A DNA stretch of 64,000 nucleotides from Streptomyces sp. NBC_00178 (GTDB lineage: Bacteria; Actinomycetota; Actinomycetes; Streptomycetales; Streptomycetaceae), in contig NZ_CP108143.1 in NCBI RefSeq assembly GCF_036206005.1, positions 3,052,001 through 3,116,000 of the forward strand. The letters run 5' to 3'. Of the stretch, positions 35,499-44,734 are shown one piece after another (position 1 is the first letter of the stretch; each line of letters begins with the position of its first letter). Under the pieces are notes generated by a model. It worked only from the letters and a program-made list of their open reading frames with translations. It made no database searches and was not told where the DNA came from. A program made the translations under genes and the position numbers.

Positions 35499-36083
35499 AT
35501 GACCAGCGAACGCGCCTACCACCACGGCGACCTGCGACGGACCCTCCTCGCCGCCGCCCTCGACGCCATCGCCGAGGACGGCCCCGACGCCCTGTCCCTG
35601 CGCGACCTGGCCCGCCGGGCGGGCGTCTCGCACGCCGCACCGGCCCACCACTTCAAGGACCGGACCGGCCTCCTCACCGCCGTCGCCGCCGAGGGCTACG
35701 CGCTGTTCGCCGACGCCCTGGCCGGTGCCCCGGACCTGCGGGAGCGCGGGGTCGCGTACGTGCGCTTCGCCGCGGAGCACCCCGCGCACTTCCAGGTCAT
35801 GTTCCGCCCCGAACTCCACCGCGCCGACGACCCCGCCCTGCTCGCCGCCAAGGCCCGTGCCACCGACGAACTGCGCGCGGGGGTCGGCGAGCTGCCCGAC
35901 GCCGCCCGGGGCGAGGACGCCCGGCTCGCGGGCATCGCCGCCTGGTCCCTCGCCCACGGCTTCGCCACGCTGCTGCTGAGCGGCAATCTGGACGGACCGC
36001 TCGACGGACGGGACCCCGAGGCCATGTTCCGGTCCGTCGCCGGATTCCTCTTCGACCGCCCCGCACTCCCAGGGGCGTCGTGA
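35499..36083 (+). CDS. TetR/AcrR-family transcriptional regulator
   Basis: Protein of 194 residues. The N-terminal HTH is typical: YHHGDLRRTLLAAALDAIAEDGPDALSLRDLARRAGVSHAAPAHHFKDRTGLL. The remaining residues form the TetR_C ligand domain (AEHPAHFQVMFRPELHRADDP, AGIAAWSLAHGFATLLLSGN), resembling the WHG-domain group. It probably represses itself and the divergent SCO6745-family gene through the two TTGTCAxTGACTAG sites. ATG start; the ligand is unknown. Confidence 0.92.
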   Translation: MTSERAYHHGDLRRTLLAAALDAIAEDGPDALSLRDLARRAGVSHAAPAHHFKDRTGLLTAVAAEGYALFADALAGAPDLRERGVAYVRFAAEHPAHFQVMFRPELHRADDPALLAAKARATDELRAGVGELPDAARGEDARLAGIAAWSLAHGFATLLLSGNLDGPLDGRDPEAMFRSVAGFLFDRPALPGAS

Positions 36084-36148
36084 GCGGCCCTGTGGGCAAC
36101 CCGTGATCCCTAGCGGGCGCGCGGCGACGGATCACGGGACAGCAGTCC

Positions 36149-37450
36149 TCAGCCGGGGAAACCGTCCGTCAGGATCCGGCGGGCGAGCAGACGGCGCGCG
36201 TCGGCGAGCTCTTCGGAGATCCGCTGCTCCCGCTCGTCGTCCATGACGACAGCCGCAGGCACGGGCGTGAGTGAGAGGAGCCGTTCCCGCCGCAGATGGG
36301 TGGGCGGGTGCGTCGCGTCGACGCAGTGCCCCCTGATGGCACTGACCCGGCGGCTCCGCTCGTACTCGTGCTCCGGGACCGACGCCGCGTCCGCGGCCAG
36401 CGACGCCCACAGCCGCTCCGCCCGTTCCTCGACCCCGCCGGCCCCGCCGGCCCCGCGGCGGGCGGCGCGCGGATCGTTGGACGCACGCTGGAGCGTGACG
36501 ACCACCGAGTCCAGGACGAGGAGCCGGTCCATGAGCTCCGCGGCCGCCACCGACGATCCGGCCTCCGCCGCGAACGAGTCCGCGAGATACTCCGCATGCC
36601 GGGTGGAACGCATGGTCAGCTTGTCCAGCGTCCTCAACACGACGACGATCAGTGCACGCGGCACGAGACAGAGCAGGTTGAGCACCATCTCGAGCGGAGA
36701 CGGGTTCCTCGTCGGCGCGGTGTATTCCCACCAGGCGACCAGTGAGCGGTAGGCGGTCGCAGGGATGATTCCCCGGCGGGTGTCACCGTTTCCGTAGTGA
36801 CCCAGTTCGTGGCCGAGCAGGGCGATCCGTTGCTGCGGCGTGAGGACCTCCCAGAGCGGAAGCCCCAGTGTCAGCAGACGACGTCCCCGTACCCCGCAGC
36901 TCATCACACCCGCGTTCACGTCCGTGTCGACCGCGATCACGTCCACGCCGCGCGTACCGGCCACCCTGGCGATCTCGTCGACCAGCCCGTACAGCGCGGG
37001 TGCGTCGTCACGCCGCAGCAGGGGCCCCTCCTCGGGCAGGCGCGGCAGTCGCGGCCTGAGGTTCCATGCCACGAACAGCAGGATCAAGCCGAGCAGCACG
37101 CCGAAGCCGCCCCATCCCGCGACGACGCACCAGACTCCGAGGGCAGCCAGGACCACCGTCACGCCGTGCACCGCACACGCGATGGCGTAGGCCAGGACGA
37201 CGGACAGGTCCCCTGCACGGCGCCCGGAGCCGTCCCCGCTCACCCGGGCATGCAACAGTTCGCCGTGCCGGCGGGCCGTGGCGCGCCTCATCCGCTCCAG
37301 CGGGCCGTGACTCCGCTCCGGCTCCGCGTCGCCCACCGGGTCCACGTTCCAGTCGCAGGCACTGCACCAGGTGGTGAACCGGGAGTCCGTCCGGATCTCC
37401 GTGCCGCACTGCGGACACGGCCGCACCCGCTCCTCATCGACGACCTGCAT
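36149..37450 (-). CDS. M48-family membrane metalloprotease with N-terminal zinc ribbon
   Basis: Protein of 433 residues. Residues 12-32 hold CPQCG and CSAC, a zinc ribbon. Two membrane helices follow at about 85-130 (VVLAYAIACAVHGVTVVLAA, FGVLLGLILLFVAWNL). The M48 catalytic core has HELGHYGNGD (zinc-binding HExxH, residues 214-218) and a later Glu ligand in HAEYLADSFAAEAG. Other M48 proteins (HtpX, Ste24) degrade damaged membrane proteins or process peptides. The ATG has GGGGAG seven bases upstream; a longer frame was not used. Confidence 0.88.
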   Translation of the reverse strand: MQVVDEERVRPCPQCGTEIRTDSRFTTWCSACDWNVDPVGDAEPERSHGPLERMRRATARRHGELLHARVSGDGSGRRAGDLSVVLAYAIACAVHGVTVVLAALGVWCVVAGWGGFGVLLGLILLFVAWNLRPRLPRLPEEGPLLRRDDAPALYGLVDEIARVAGTRGVDVIAVDTDVNAGVMSCGVRGRRLLTLGLPLWEVLTPQQRIALLGHELGHYGNGDTRRGIIPATAYRSLVAWWEYTAPTRNPSPLEMVLNLLCLVPRALIVVVLRTLDKLTMRSTRHAEYLADSFAAEAGSSVAAAELMDRLLVLDSVVVTLQRASNDPRAARRGAGGAGGVEERAERLWASLAADAASVPEHEYERSRRVSAIRGHCVDATHPPTHLRRERLLSLTPVPAAVVMDDEREQRISEELADARRLLARRILTDGFPG

Positions 37451-37660
37451 CGCGTGTCTCCCCTGCCCCGGCCCCTCCCCAGAGGCCTCTCCTGTATGAC
37501 AGCGCAAAGCTGATCATGTGCGTCGGCCTGCGTAAAGTCCGGCAACCCGCCGTGCGATCGGGACGTCAGGCAGTACGTCGGCCACCACTCCGTCCCACGC
37601 GACGGCCCGGGGCGCCTTCGCGCACTCCGCCGCCCCGCCACCCGGCCGCCCCGGGAAGCG

Positions 37661-37697
37661 GAGCGGGCCCCGCCGGACAGTCCGGCGGGGCCCGCTC
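37661..37697 (-). terminator. mfd terminator
   Basis: A perfect 17-bp stem (37661-37677 with 37681-37697) around CAG, 17 bases beyond the mfd stop. The 263-bp gap before the M48 gene holds nothing else that I recognise. Confidence 0.85.
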
Positions 37698-37713
37698 ATG
37701 GCCGTACCCGGCC

Positions 37714-40700
37714 CTACGACCCCAGGATCGTCGTGAGGAACTCCCCGGTCCACGACAGGAGTTCGCGGCCCACCACCGGCTTGCCGCCGATCCGGCCCGC
37801 CGTCGGGCGCGGGACCAGGATCTGCCGCGTGGCCGGCTTGAAGATCGTCTTGGGGTGCAGCCGCTTCAGCCGCAGCTCCTGCGACTCGCGCAACTCCACC
37901 GGCGCGAAGCGGATGTTCGGGCCCTGGAGCACGATCTCGCCCACCCCGCAGGCCCGGGCGAGCATCCGCAGGCCCGCCACCAGCAGCAGGTTCTCCACCG
38001 GCTCGGGCAGCTTGCCGTAGCGGTCGGTGAGCTCCTCGCGCACCGCCCGGATGTCCTCCTCCGAGTTCGCGGAGGCGATGGAGCGGTAGGCCTGCAGGCG
38101 CAGCCGCTCCCCCGGGGCGTAGTCGTGCGGGATGTGCGCGTCCACCGGCAGCTCGATCTTGACCTCGAGCGGCGGCTCCTCCTCGGCCCCGCCGTCCACG
38201 GCGGCCCGGTAGTCGGCCACCGCCTCGCCGACCATCCGGATGTACAGGTCGAAGCCGACCCCCGCGATGTGCCCGGACTGCTCGCCGCCCAGGAGGTTTC
38301 CGGCGCCGCGGATCTCCAGGTCCTTCATGGCCACGTACATGCCCGCACCCATCTCGGTGTGCTGGGCGATCGTCGCCAGCCGCTCGTGCGCGGTCTCCGT
38401 CAGCGGCTTCTCCGGCGGGTACAGGAAGTACGAGTAGCCGCGGTCCCGGCCACGGCCGACACGGCCGCGCAACTGGTGCAGCTGGGACAGGCCGAAGTTG
38501 TCGCCGCGCTCCACGATCAGCGTGTTGGCGTTGGAGATGTCGATGCCCGACTCGACGATCGTCGTGGAGACGAGGACGTCGAACCGCTTCTCCCAGAAGT
38601 CGACGACGACCTGCTCCAGCTGGCTCTCGCCCATCTGCCCGTGCGCCGTCGCGATCCGCGCCTCGGGCACGATCTCGCGCAGCCTGGCCGCGGCCCGGTC
38701 GATGGACTCGACCCGGTTGTGGATGTAGAACACCTGCCCCTCACGCAGGAGTTCACGCCGCACGGCCGCACCGATCTGCTTCTCCTCGTACGGCCCGACG
38801 AACGTGAGGACCGGGTGCCGCTCCTCCGGGGGCGTCGTGATCGTCGACATCTCGCGGATGCCCGTGACAGCCATTTCGAGCGTACGGGGGATGGGCGTCG
38901 CCGACATGGTGAGCACGTCCACGTTGGCCCGGAGCTTCTTCAGCTGCTCCTTGTGCTCGACGCCGAAGCGCTGCTCCTCGTCGACGATGACCAGGCCCAG
39001 GTCCTTGAACTTCGTCTCCGACGAGAACAGCCGGTGCGTACCGATGACCAGGTCCACGGACCCGTCCTTCAGCCCCTCCAGCGTCGCCTTCGACTCGGTG
39101 TCCGACTGGAATCGGCTCAGCGCCCGCACGTTGACGGGGAACTGGGCGTACCGCTCGGTGAACGTGCCGAAGTGCTGCTGGACCAGGAGCGTCGTCGGCA
39201 CGAGCACGGCGACCTGCTTGCCGTCCTGGACCGCCTTGAAGGCCGCCCGCACCGCGATCTCCGTCTTGCCGTAACCGACGTCGCCGCAGATCAGCCGGTC
39301 CATCGGGACGGACTTCTCCATGTCCTCCTTGACCTCGGCGATCGTGGAGAGCTGGTCGGGCGTCTCGGCGTACGGGAAGGCGTCCTCCAGTTCGCGCTGC
39401 CACGGGGTGTCCGGGGCGAACGCGTGCCCGGGAGCCGCCATGCGCGCCGAGTACAGCTTGATCAGGTCGGCGGCGATCTCCTTGACCGCCTTCTTCGCGC
39501 GCTGCTTCGTCTTCGTCCAGTCGGCGCCGCCGAGCCGGTGCAGGGTGGGCGCCTCCCCGCCGACGTACTTCGTGACCTGCTCCAGCTGGTCGGTCGGGAT
39601 GTACAGCCGGTCGCCGGGCTGCCCGCGCTTGGCGGGGGCGTACTCGACGAGGAGGTACTCGCGGGTCGCGCCCTGCACGGCGCGCTGCACCATCTCGATG
39701 TACCGGCCCACGCCGTGCTGCTCGTGGACGATGTAGTCGCCGGTCTGCAGGGTCAGCGGGTCGACGGACTTGCGGCGCCTCGCCGGCATCCGCCCCAGGT
39801 CCTTGGTGGCCGTGCGCTGCCCGGTCAGGTCCGTCTCCGTCAGCACGGCGAGCTTCAGACCGGGGTCGACGAAACCGTGGTCGATGGCACCGCAGCTGAC
39901 GTGGACGAGCGAGGGCGCGATCTCGGTCAGGTTCGCGTCGAGCCGGGCCGCGATCCCCTCCCCGCCGAGAACCTCGACCGTGCGGGAGGCGGGGCCCTGG
40001 CCCTCGGTGACGTACACCGTGCGCCAGCCGTCGGCCAGCCAGCCCTTGGTGTCGGCGAGCGCCCGGGCGGTGTCGCCCCGGTACGCCTCCGGGGCGTGCA
40101 TCCCGAGCTTCAGGGTGTCCCCGTCCAGCTCCTCGTCGGCGGCGAAGGGGGACGTCGACCACCACATCATGCCCAGCTCGCGGGCCCGTTCCCGGACGTC
40201 CGCGATGCCCCGCAGCGAGGCCGCGCCGACGTCGATCGGGGCCTCGCCGCCGCCCGCCGTGGCCGCCCAGGACGCCTGGAGGAACTCCTGGCTGGTCGCC
40301 ACGAGGTCCGCGGCCCGGGTCCGGACCCGCTCGGGGTCGCAGACCAGTGCCATCGAGCCCTTCGGCAGGACGTCGATCAGCAGCTCCATCTCGTCCACGA
40401 GCACCGGGGCCAGGGACTCCATGCCTTCGACGGCGATCCCCTCGGCGATCTTCCCCAGCAGCTCGCCCAGCTCCGGGTGCGCCTCCGCGAGGGCTGCCGC
40501 CCGCTCGCGTACGTCGTCGGTGAGCAGCAGCTCCCGGCACGGCGGGGCCCACAGCCCGTGCTCGGCGACCTCCAGGGAGCGCTGGTCGGCGATCTTGAAG
40601 TAGCGGATCTCCTCGACGTCGTCGCCCCAGAACTCCACCCGCAGGGGGTGCTCCTCGGTCGGCGGGAAGACGTCCAGGATGCCGCCGCGCACGGCGAACT

Positions 40701-41244
40701 CGCCCCGCTTCTCGACCAGCTCGACACGGGCGTACGCCGCCGCCGCGAGCGCCTCCACGACCTCGCCCAGATCCGCGCTCTGTCCGTTGCGCAGCGCCAC
40801 CGGTTCCAGGTCGCCGAGCCCCTTGACCTGCGGCTGGAGCACGGACCGGACCGGTGCGACGATCACCTTGACGGGGCCGGTCTCCGGGTCGTCCGCCCGG
40901 GGGTGCGCCAGTCGGCGCAGCACGGCGATACGGCGGCCCACGGTGTCCGAGCGGGGCGAGAGCCGCTCGTGGGGCAGGGTCTCCCAGGAGGGGAACTCCG
41001 CCACGCTGTCGGGGGGCAGCAGGGTCCGCAGGGCGGCGGCCAGGTCCTCGGCCTCGCGGCCGGTGGCGGTCACGGCCAGCACGGTCCGCCCGGCCTCGCG
41101 CGCCAGCGCGGCGACGGCGAAGGGGCGGGCGGCGGGCGGGCCGACGAGGTCGACATGGGCCCGGTGGCCGTCGGAGGCGGCCTTCACCGCTTCGGAGAGC
41201 GCCGGGTCGGTGACGACGACGTCCAGCAGACCGTGCAGGCTCAT
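37714..41244 (-). CDS. mfd: Transcription-repair coupling factor Mfd
   Basis: Removes RNA polymerase stalled at DNA lesions and recruits UvrA. The 1176-residue protein has the UvrB-like N-terminal module, then the CarD-like RNA-polymerase-interaction domain (LQTGDYIVHEQHGVGRY). The SF2 motor follows with Walker A ICGDVGYGKTE, DEEQRFG (motif II), TMSATPIPRTL and the RecG-like TRG region (LHQLRGRVGRGRDRGYSYFLYP), and finally the C-terminal UvrA-masking domain. The length is normal. ATG with a weak GGAA site; an in-frame TTG 11 codons upstream is less likely. Confidence 0.97.
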   Translation of the reverse strand: MSLHGLLDVVVTDPALSEAVKAASDGHRAHVDLVGPPAARPFAVAALAREAGRTVLAVTATGREAEDLAAALRTLLPPDSVAEFPSWETLPHERLSPRSDTVGRRIAVLRRLAHPRADDPETGPVKVIVAPVRSVLQPQVKGLGDLEPVALRNGQSADLGEVVEALAAAAYARVELVEKRGEFAVRGGILDVFPPTEEHPLRVEFWGDDVEEIRYFKIADQRSLEVAEHGLWAPPCRELLLTDDVRERAAALAEAHPELGELLGKIAEGIAVEGMESLAPVLVDEMELLIDVLPKGSMALVCDPERVRTRAADLVATSQEFLQASWAATAGGGEAPIDVGAASLRGIADVRERARELGMMWWSTSPFAADEELDGDTLKLGMHAPEAYRGDTARALADTKGWLADGWRTVYVTEGQGPASRTVEVLGGEGIAARLDANLTEIAPSLVHVSCGAIDHGFVDPGLKLAVLTETDLTGQRTATKDLGRMPARRRKSVDPLTLQTGDYIVHEQHGVGRYIEMVQRAVQGATREYLLVEYAPAKRGQPGDRLYIPTDQLEQVTKYVGGEAPTLHRLGGADWTKTKQRAKKAVKEIAADLIKLYSARMAAPGHAFAPDTPWQRELEDAFPYAETPDQLSTIAEVKEDMEKSVPMDRLICGDVGYGKTEIAVRAAFKAVQDGKQVAVLVPTTLLVQQHFGTFTERYAQFPVNVRALSRFQSDTESKATLEGLKDGSVDLVIGTHRLFSSETKFKDLGLVIVDEEQRFGVEHKEQLKKLRANVDVLTMSATPIPRTLEMAVTGIREMSTITTPPEERHPVLTFVGPYEEKQIGAAVRRELLREGQVFYIHNRVESIDRAAARLREIVPEARIATAHGQMGESQLEQVVVDFWEKRFDVLVSTTIVESGIDISNANTLIVERGDNFGLSQLHQLRGRVGRGRDRGYSYFLYPPEKPLTETAHERLATIAQHTEMGAGMYVAMKDLEIRGAGNLLGGEQSGHIAGVGFDLYIRMVGEAVADYRAAVDGGAEEEPPLEVKIELPVDAHIPHDYAPGERLRLQAYRSIASANSEEDIRAVREELTDRYGKLPEPVENLLLVAGLRMLARACGVGEIVLQGPNIRFAPVELRESQELRLKRLHPKTIFKPATRQILVPRPTAGRIGGKPVVGRELLSWTGEFLTTILGS

Positions 41245-41356
41245 GAAGGGATTCCGTCCGGTGTGGCGAGTGAGCAACGCGAAGGACCCGACACGTGGGA
41301 CGGGCCGGGGTCTCCAGCGTACGACGCCGGTGTGTCACCCGCGCGAGGGAACGCGG

Positions 41357-41405
41357 TTGTCCGTACGGCGGCAGCGGGGCTAGCCTTAGTCCAGCAGCTA
41401 GTCCA
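41357..41405 (+). promoter_or_regulatory. vapBC promoter and direct-repeat operator
   Basis: TTGTCC and TAGCCT are 18 bases apart. Immediately after the -10 come two copies of TAGTCCA (41387-41393 and 41399-41405) with 12-base periodicity, well placed for autorepression by the antitoxin or toxin-antitoxin complex. Confidence 0.6.
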
Positions 41406-41428
41406 CTTCTGGCCCGAGCGAGGCGGTC

Positions 41429-41671
41429 ATGGAAGCAGCCCGGCAGTACAACGTGCACGAGGCGAAGACGCATTTCTCCCGGATACTGCAGCAGGTCGAG
41501 ACCGGTGAGGAGGTCGTCATCAGCCGGGCCGGTGAGCCCATCGCGAAGGTCGTGCCCCTCCATCCGAAAGTACGGCGGACCGGTCGCGGCTCCCTCCGGG
41601 GACGGATTCACATCCCCGATGACTTCGACGAGCTCCCGGACGACATCGCCGAAGCGTTCGGGATGCGCTGA
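41429..41671 (+). CDS. vapB: Phd/YefM-family antitoxin
   Basis: Protein of 80 residues. The N-terminal half is the DNA-binding Phd/YefM fold (YNVHEAKTHFSRILQQVETGEEVVISRAGEPIAKVVPL). The C-terminal half, with GSLRGRIHIPDDFDELPDDI, is the extended toxin-binding segment that usually fills the PIN active-site groove. Its stop codon overlaps the toxin start by one base (TGATG), so translation is coupled. VapB is the naming convention for a partner of a PIN toxin; by fold it is a Phd-type antitoxin. Confidence 0.92.
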   Translation: MEAARQYNVHEAKTHFSRILQQVETGEEVVISRAGEPIAKVVPLHPKVRRTGRGSLRGRIHIPDDFDELPDDIAEAFGMR

Positions 41672-42045
41672 TGCGCCTTCTGCTCGACACCCATGTCGCC
41701 CTGTGGTGGCTCGACGACTCCCCCGAACTCTCCGACGAGATCAAGGACCTGATCGACACGGAACCCGCCGTGTACCTCAGTGCCGCGACTCCGTGGGAGA
41801 TCGCCATCAAGCAGTCCGCCGGAAAACTCGCAGGACCCGATGATCTCGCGGAGCGAGTGCGGGACTGTCAGCTGACAAGCCTCGCGATCACCGCAGGGCA
41901 CGGCGTCAAGGCAGGCCGCCTCCCCCCGCTCCATCGCGACCCCTTCGACCGCATCCTCGTCGCCCAGGCCCAGACCGAGGGACTGACGGTCGTCACCCGC
42001 GACAAGTGGATCCCCCAGTACGACGTGCCCGTCATGCACGCCTGA
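41671..42045 (+). CDS. vapC: PIN-domain ribonuclease toxin (VapC)
   Basis: Protein of 124 residues. The acidic active-site residues of the PIN fold are in place: Asp in LLLDTHVALWW, Glu in SAATPWEIAIK, Asp in HRDPFDRILVAQA and Asp in TVVTRDKWI. It is a predicted Mg2+-dependent endoribonuclease of the type that cuts tRNA or rRNA in other bacteria. The pair is compact and intact and lies between mfd and an ABC exporter, with its own promoter and a strong hairpin behind it, like a self-contained insert. Confidence 0.93.
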   Translation: MRLLLDTHVALWWLDDSPELSDEIKDLIDTEPAVYLSAATPWEIAIKQSAGKLAGPDDLAERVRDCQLTSLAITAGHGVKAGRLPPLHRDPFDRILVAQAQTEGLTVVTRDKWIPQYDVPVMHA

Positions 42046-42084
42046 CCGGTCGTGCCCGCCCGGCCGCGGCTCCGCACCCGGACG

Positions 42085-42130
42085 CGCACCGGCCCCGGGA
42101 CGTCTGGAGGGACGTCCCGGGGCCGGTGCG
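42085..42130. terminator. Perfect 20-bp stem between vapC and the ABC permease
   Basis: Arms 42085-42104 and 42111-42130 are exact complements around TGGAGG. It separates convergent transcripts and can terminate both. Confidence 0.9.
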
Positions 42131-42151
42131 GTCAGCCTGCGGCGGGCTGCG

Positions 42152-44734
42152 TCACCCGTCCGTGGCGATGGCGTTCAGGACGTTCATCCGGCCGGCCCGG
42201 AAGGCCGGGACCAGGGCGGCGAACAGTCCGACGAAGGCCGAGGCGACGAACACCGTGAGGATCGTCGGCCAGGGGATCTCCAGGACCCCGAGGCCTTCGA
42301 GGGCGAGCAGCTTCTGGGCCGAGGTTCCCCAGCCCATGCCCAGGCCGAGTCCGAGCAGGGCGCCGAAGAGGGCGATCACCACGGACTCCAGCCGGATCAT
42401 CCGGCGCAGCTGGCGGCGGGAGAGGCCGATCGCCCGCATCAGGCCGATCTCCCGGGTCCGCTCGACGACCGACAGGGCCAGGGTGTTCACGACACCCAGC
42501 ACCGCCACGATGATCGCCAGGGCGAGCAGGCCGTACACGATGTTCAGCAGCTGGCCGATCTGGTCCTTCAGGTCCTCCTTGAAGTCGGCCTGGTTCTGCA
42601 CCTTGTACTGCGGGTACGGGGCGAGGGCGCTCTTGAGCGCGGCGTACGCCTCCTTCTCCTTGCCGTCCTCGGCCGAGGCGAACATGATCATGTTCGTGGG
42701 CATCCTGTCGGCGGAGACGTAGCGCTCGGCGGTCGTGACGTTGATGTACATCGCGCCCTTGTCGACGTTCGTCTCGTCCGAGGTGATCGCGGCGACCTTG
42801 AGCTTCGCGGTCTCACCGGCCTTGAACGCGACGGTGATCTCGTCCCCGGCCTTGATCTTGTGGAGGGCGGCGTAGTCCGAGCCGACCGACATCGAGTCCG
42901 CGCCGTAGGCCTTCGCGAGGTCCCCGGCGACGGTCTTGCGCCGCAGGTCCTGCGGGTAGGTCGGGTCGGCCGCGGTGACGTCCTCGTCGACGGTCGAGCC
43001 GTCGGGGTTGGTGAGCTTCGCGGAGAGGACCTTGTAGTCGGTGACGCGCGCGATGCCCGGCACCTTCTCCATGGCCTGCGCGGCCTGCGGCACGATCAGC
43101 TGGCCCGTGTTCGACTGGACGATGAAGTCCGTGCCGACCGACTTGTCGAGCTCGTCGGTGGCCGAGGCGACCATGGAGGAGCCGACGACCGAGAGGCAGG
43201 CGACCAGGGCCAGGCCGATCATCAGGGCGGCGCCCGTCGCTCCCGTACGGCGCGGGTTGCGCAGTGCGTTGCGCTCCGCCAGCCGGCCTACGGGCCCGAA
43301 CAGCCGCAGGACGACGGCACCGAGGACCCGCACGATCCCCCCGGCGAGCAGCGGGCCGATCACGATGAAGCCGATCAGGGTGAGGACCACGCCGAGGCCC
43401 AGGTAGAGCGAACCCTCGGTCGCGTCGTCCACCCGGGTCGTCGCCCAGAGGCCGGCGGCGCCCGCACCGGTCAGGACGAGCCCCAGGGCAGCCCGGACCC
43501 AGCCGGACCTGGCGTCGGCGGGGGTACCGGCGTCGCGCAGCGCTGCCATCGGGGAGACCTTGCCGGCCCGGCGGGCCGGGATGTACGCGGCGAGGACGGT
43601 GACGACGATGCCGAGCACCAGCCCGATCACCGGCGTCGTCCAGGCGATGGTGAGGTCCCTGGTCGACAGTTCCATGCCCATGGCACCCATGAGCTTCATC
43701 AGCCCGACGGCGAGGCCGATGCCCGCCCCGACACCCAGGACCGATCCGACGATGCCCAGCAGGACCGCCTCGATGAGCACGGACCGGTTGACCTGCTTGC
43801 GGCTGGAGCCGATGGCCCGCATCAGGCCGATCTCACGGGTGCGCTGGGCGACGAGCATCGAGAAGGTGTTGACGATCAGGAAGATGCCGACGAGGAACGC
43901 GATCCCGGCGAACCCGAGCATCGCGTACTTCATGACGTCCAGGAACGAGCCCATGGAGTCCTTGTTGTCCGCCGCGCTCTCCTTCTGGGTCCGGAGCTTG
44001 TACGCCCCCTGGTCGCCCAGGACCGCGCCGACGTTCCGCTTCAACTGCGCATCGCTCACGCCGGGTTCGGCGGTGACGGCGATGTGCGTGAACACGCCGG
44101 GGGCGCCCAGGAGCTTCTGCTGGGCGGTGGCGGTGTCGAGGTAGACGACGGCCGCACCGGGGTTGGTCACGGTGAACGAGGCGATACCGGTGACCTTCGC
44201 CCGGATGTCCCCGGTGACGGCGATGGTGCGCACCTCGTCACCGATCTTCAGGTGGTGCTTCTCCGCCGTGTCCGCGTCGATCATCGCCTCGGTGGGGCCG
44301 CGCGGGGCGTGGCCGGAGGTGATCTCCATGGACCGCAGGTCGTTCTCGGTCCAGTTGCCCGCGATGGTCGGGGCACCGGTGTCCGAACCGAGGTTCTTGT
44401 CGTGGCTGTCGACCAGTGTGACGGCCATGCTCGTGACGGCGCCCTCGGCCTTCTTCACACCGTCGGCGCCCGCGACCTCGGACACGACGGACTGCGGCAG
44501 TGCCGCGGGCTTGCCGTTCTCCGGGATGTCGTCGGCGCCGCCGGCCGCCTTGGGACTGACCGTCACGTCGGCGGAGGTCGCGGCGAAGAGCTTGTCGAAG
44601 GTGGTGTTCATGGTGTCCGTGAAGACGAGCGTGCCGCACACGAACGCCACCGACAGCAGGACCGCGACGGCGGACAGCGCCATCCGCCCCTTGTGCGCCA
44701 GGAAGTTGCGCATCGAGGTCTTCCACACGGTCAT
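42152..44734 (-). CDS. FtsX/MacB-type ABC transporter permease (second system)
   Basis: Protein of 860 residues with the same layout as the permease at 10.8-13.4 kb: a first membrane helix (MALSAVAVLLSVAFVCGTLV), an extracytoplasmic domain, a first FtsX core (QRTREIGLMRAIGSSRKQVNR), central helices, a second extracytoplasmic domain, and a final FtsX core (VERTREIGLMRAIGLSRRQLRRMI). Both open with the same R-N-x-LAHK and GTLVFTDT elements, so the two systems are clear paralogues. Its ATG overlaps the ATPase stop by four bases. The substrate is unknown. Confidence 0.92.
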   Translation of the reverse strand: MTVWKTSMRNFLAHKGRMALSAVAVLLSVAFVCGTLVFTDTMNTTFDKLFAATSADVTVSPKAAGGADDIPENGKPAALPQSVVSEVAGADGVKKAEGAVTSMAVTLVDSHDKNLGSDTGAPTIAGNWTENDLRSMEITSGHAPRGPTEAMIDADTAEKHHLKIGDEVRTIAVTGDIRAKVTGIASFTVTNPGAAVVYLDTATAQQKLLGAPGVFTHIAVTAEPGVSDAQLKRNVGAVLGDQGAYKLRTQKESAADNKDSMGSFLDVMKYAMLGFAGIAFLVGIFLIVNTFSMLVAQRTREIGLMRAIGSSRKQVNRSVLIEAVLLGIVGSVLGVGAGIGLAVGLMKLMGAMGMELSTRDLTIAWTTPVIGLVLGIVVTVLAAYIPARRAGKVSPMAALRDAGTPADARSGWVRAALGLVLTGAGAAGLWATTRVDDATEGSLYLGLGVVLTLIGFIVIGPLLAGGIVRVLGAVVLRLFGPVGRLAERNALRNPRRTGATGAALMIGLALVACLSVVGSSMVASATDELDKSVGTDFIVQSNTGQLIVPQAAQAMEKVPGIARVTDYKVLSAKLTNPDGSTVDEDVTAADPTYPQDLRRKTVAGDLAKAYGADSMSVGSDYAALHKIKAGDEITVAFKAGETAKLKVAAITSDETNVDKGAMYINVTTAERYVSADRMPTNMIMFASAEDGKEKEAYAALKSALAPYPQYKVQNQADFKEDLKDQIGQLLNIVYGLLALAIIVAVLGVVNTLALSVVERTREIGLMRAIGLSRRQLRRMIRLESVVIALFGALLGLGLGMGWGTSAQKLLALEGLGVLEIPWPTILTVFVASAFVGLFAALVPAFRAGRMNVLNAIATDG

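Noticed and set aside
37516..41508. Very long plus-strand open frame antisense to mfd (about 1330 codons)
   Set aside because: It mirrors mfd codon by codon, with Arg/Gly/Leu-rich low-complexity sequence and no start signal; an effect of high GC.
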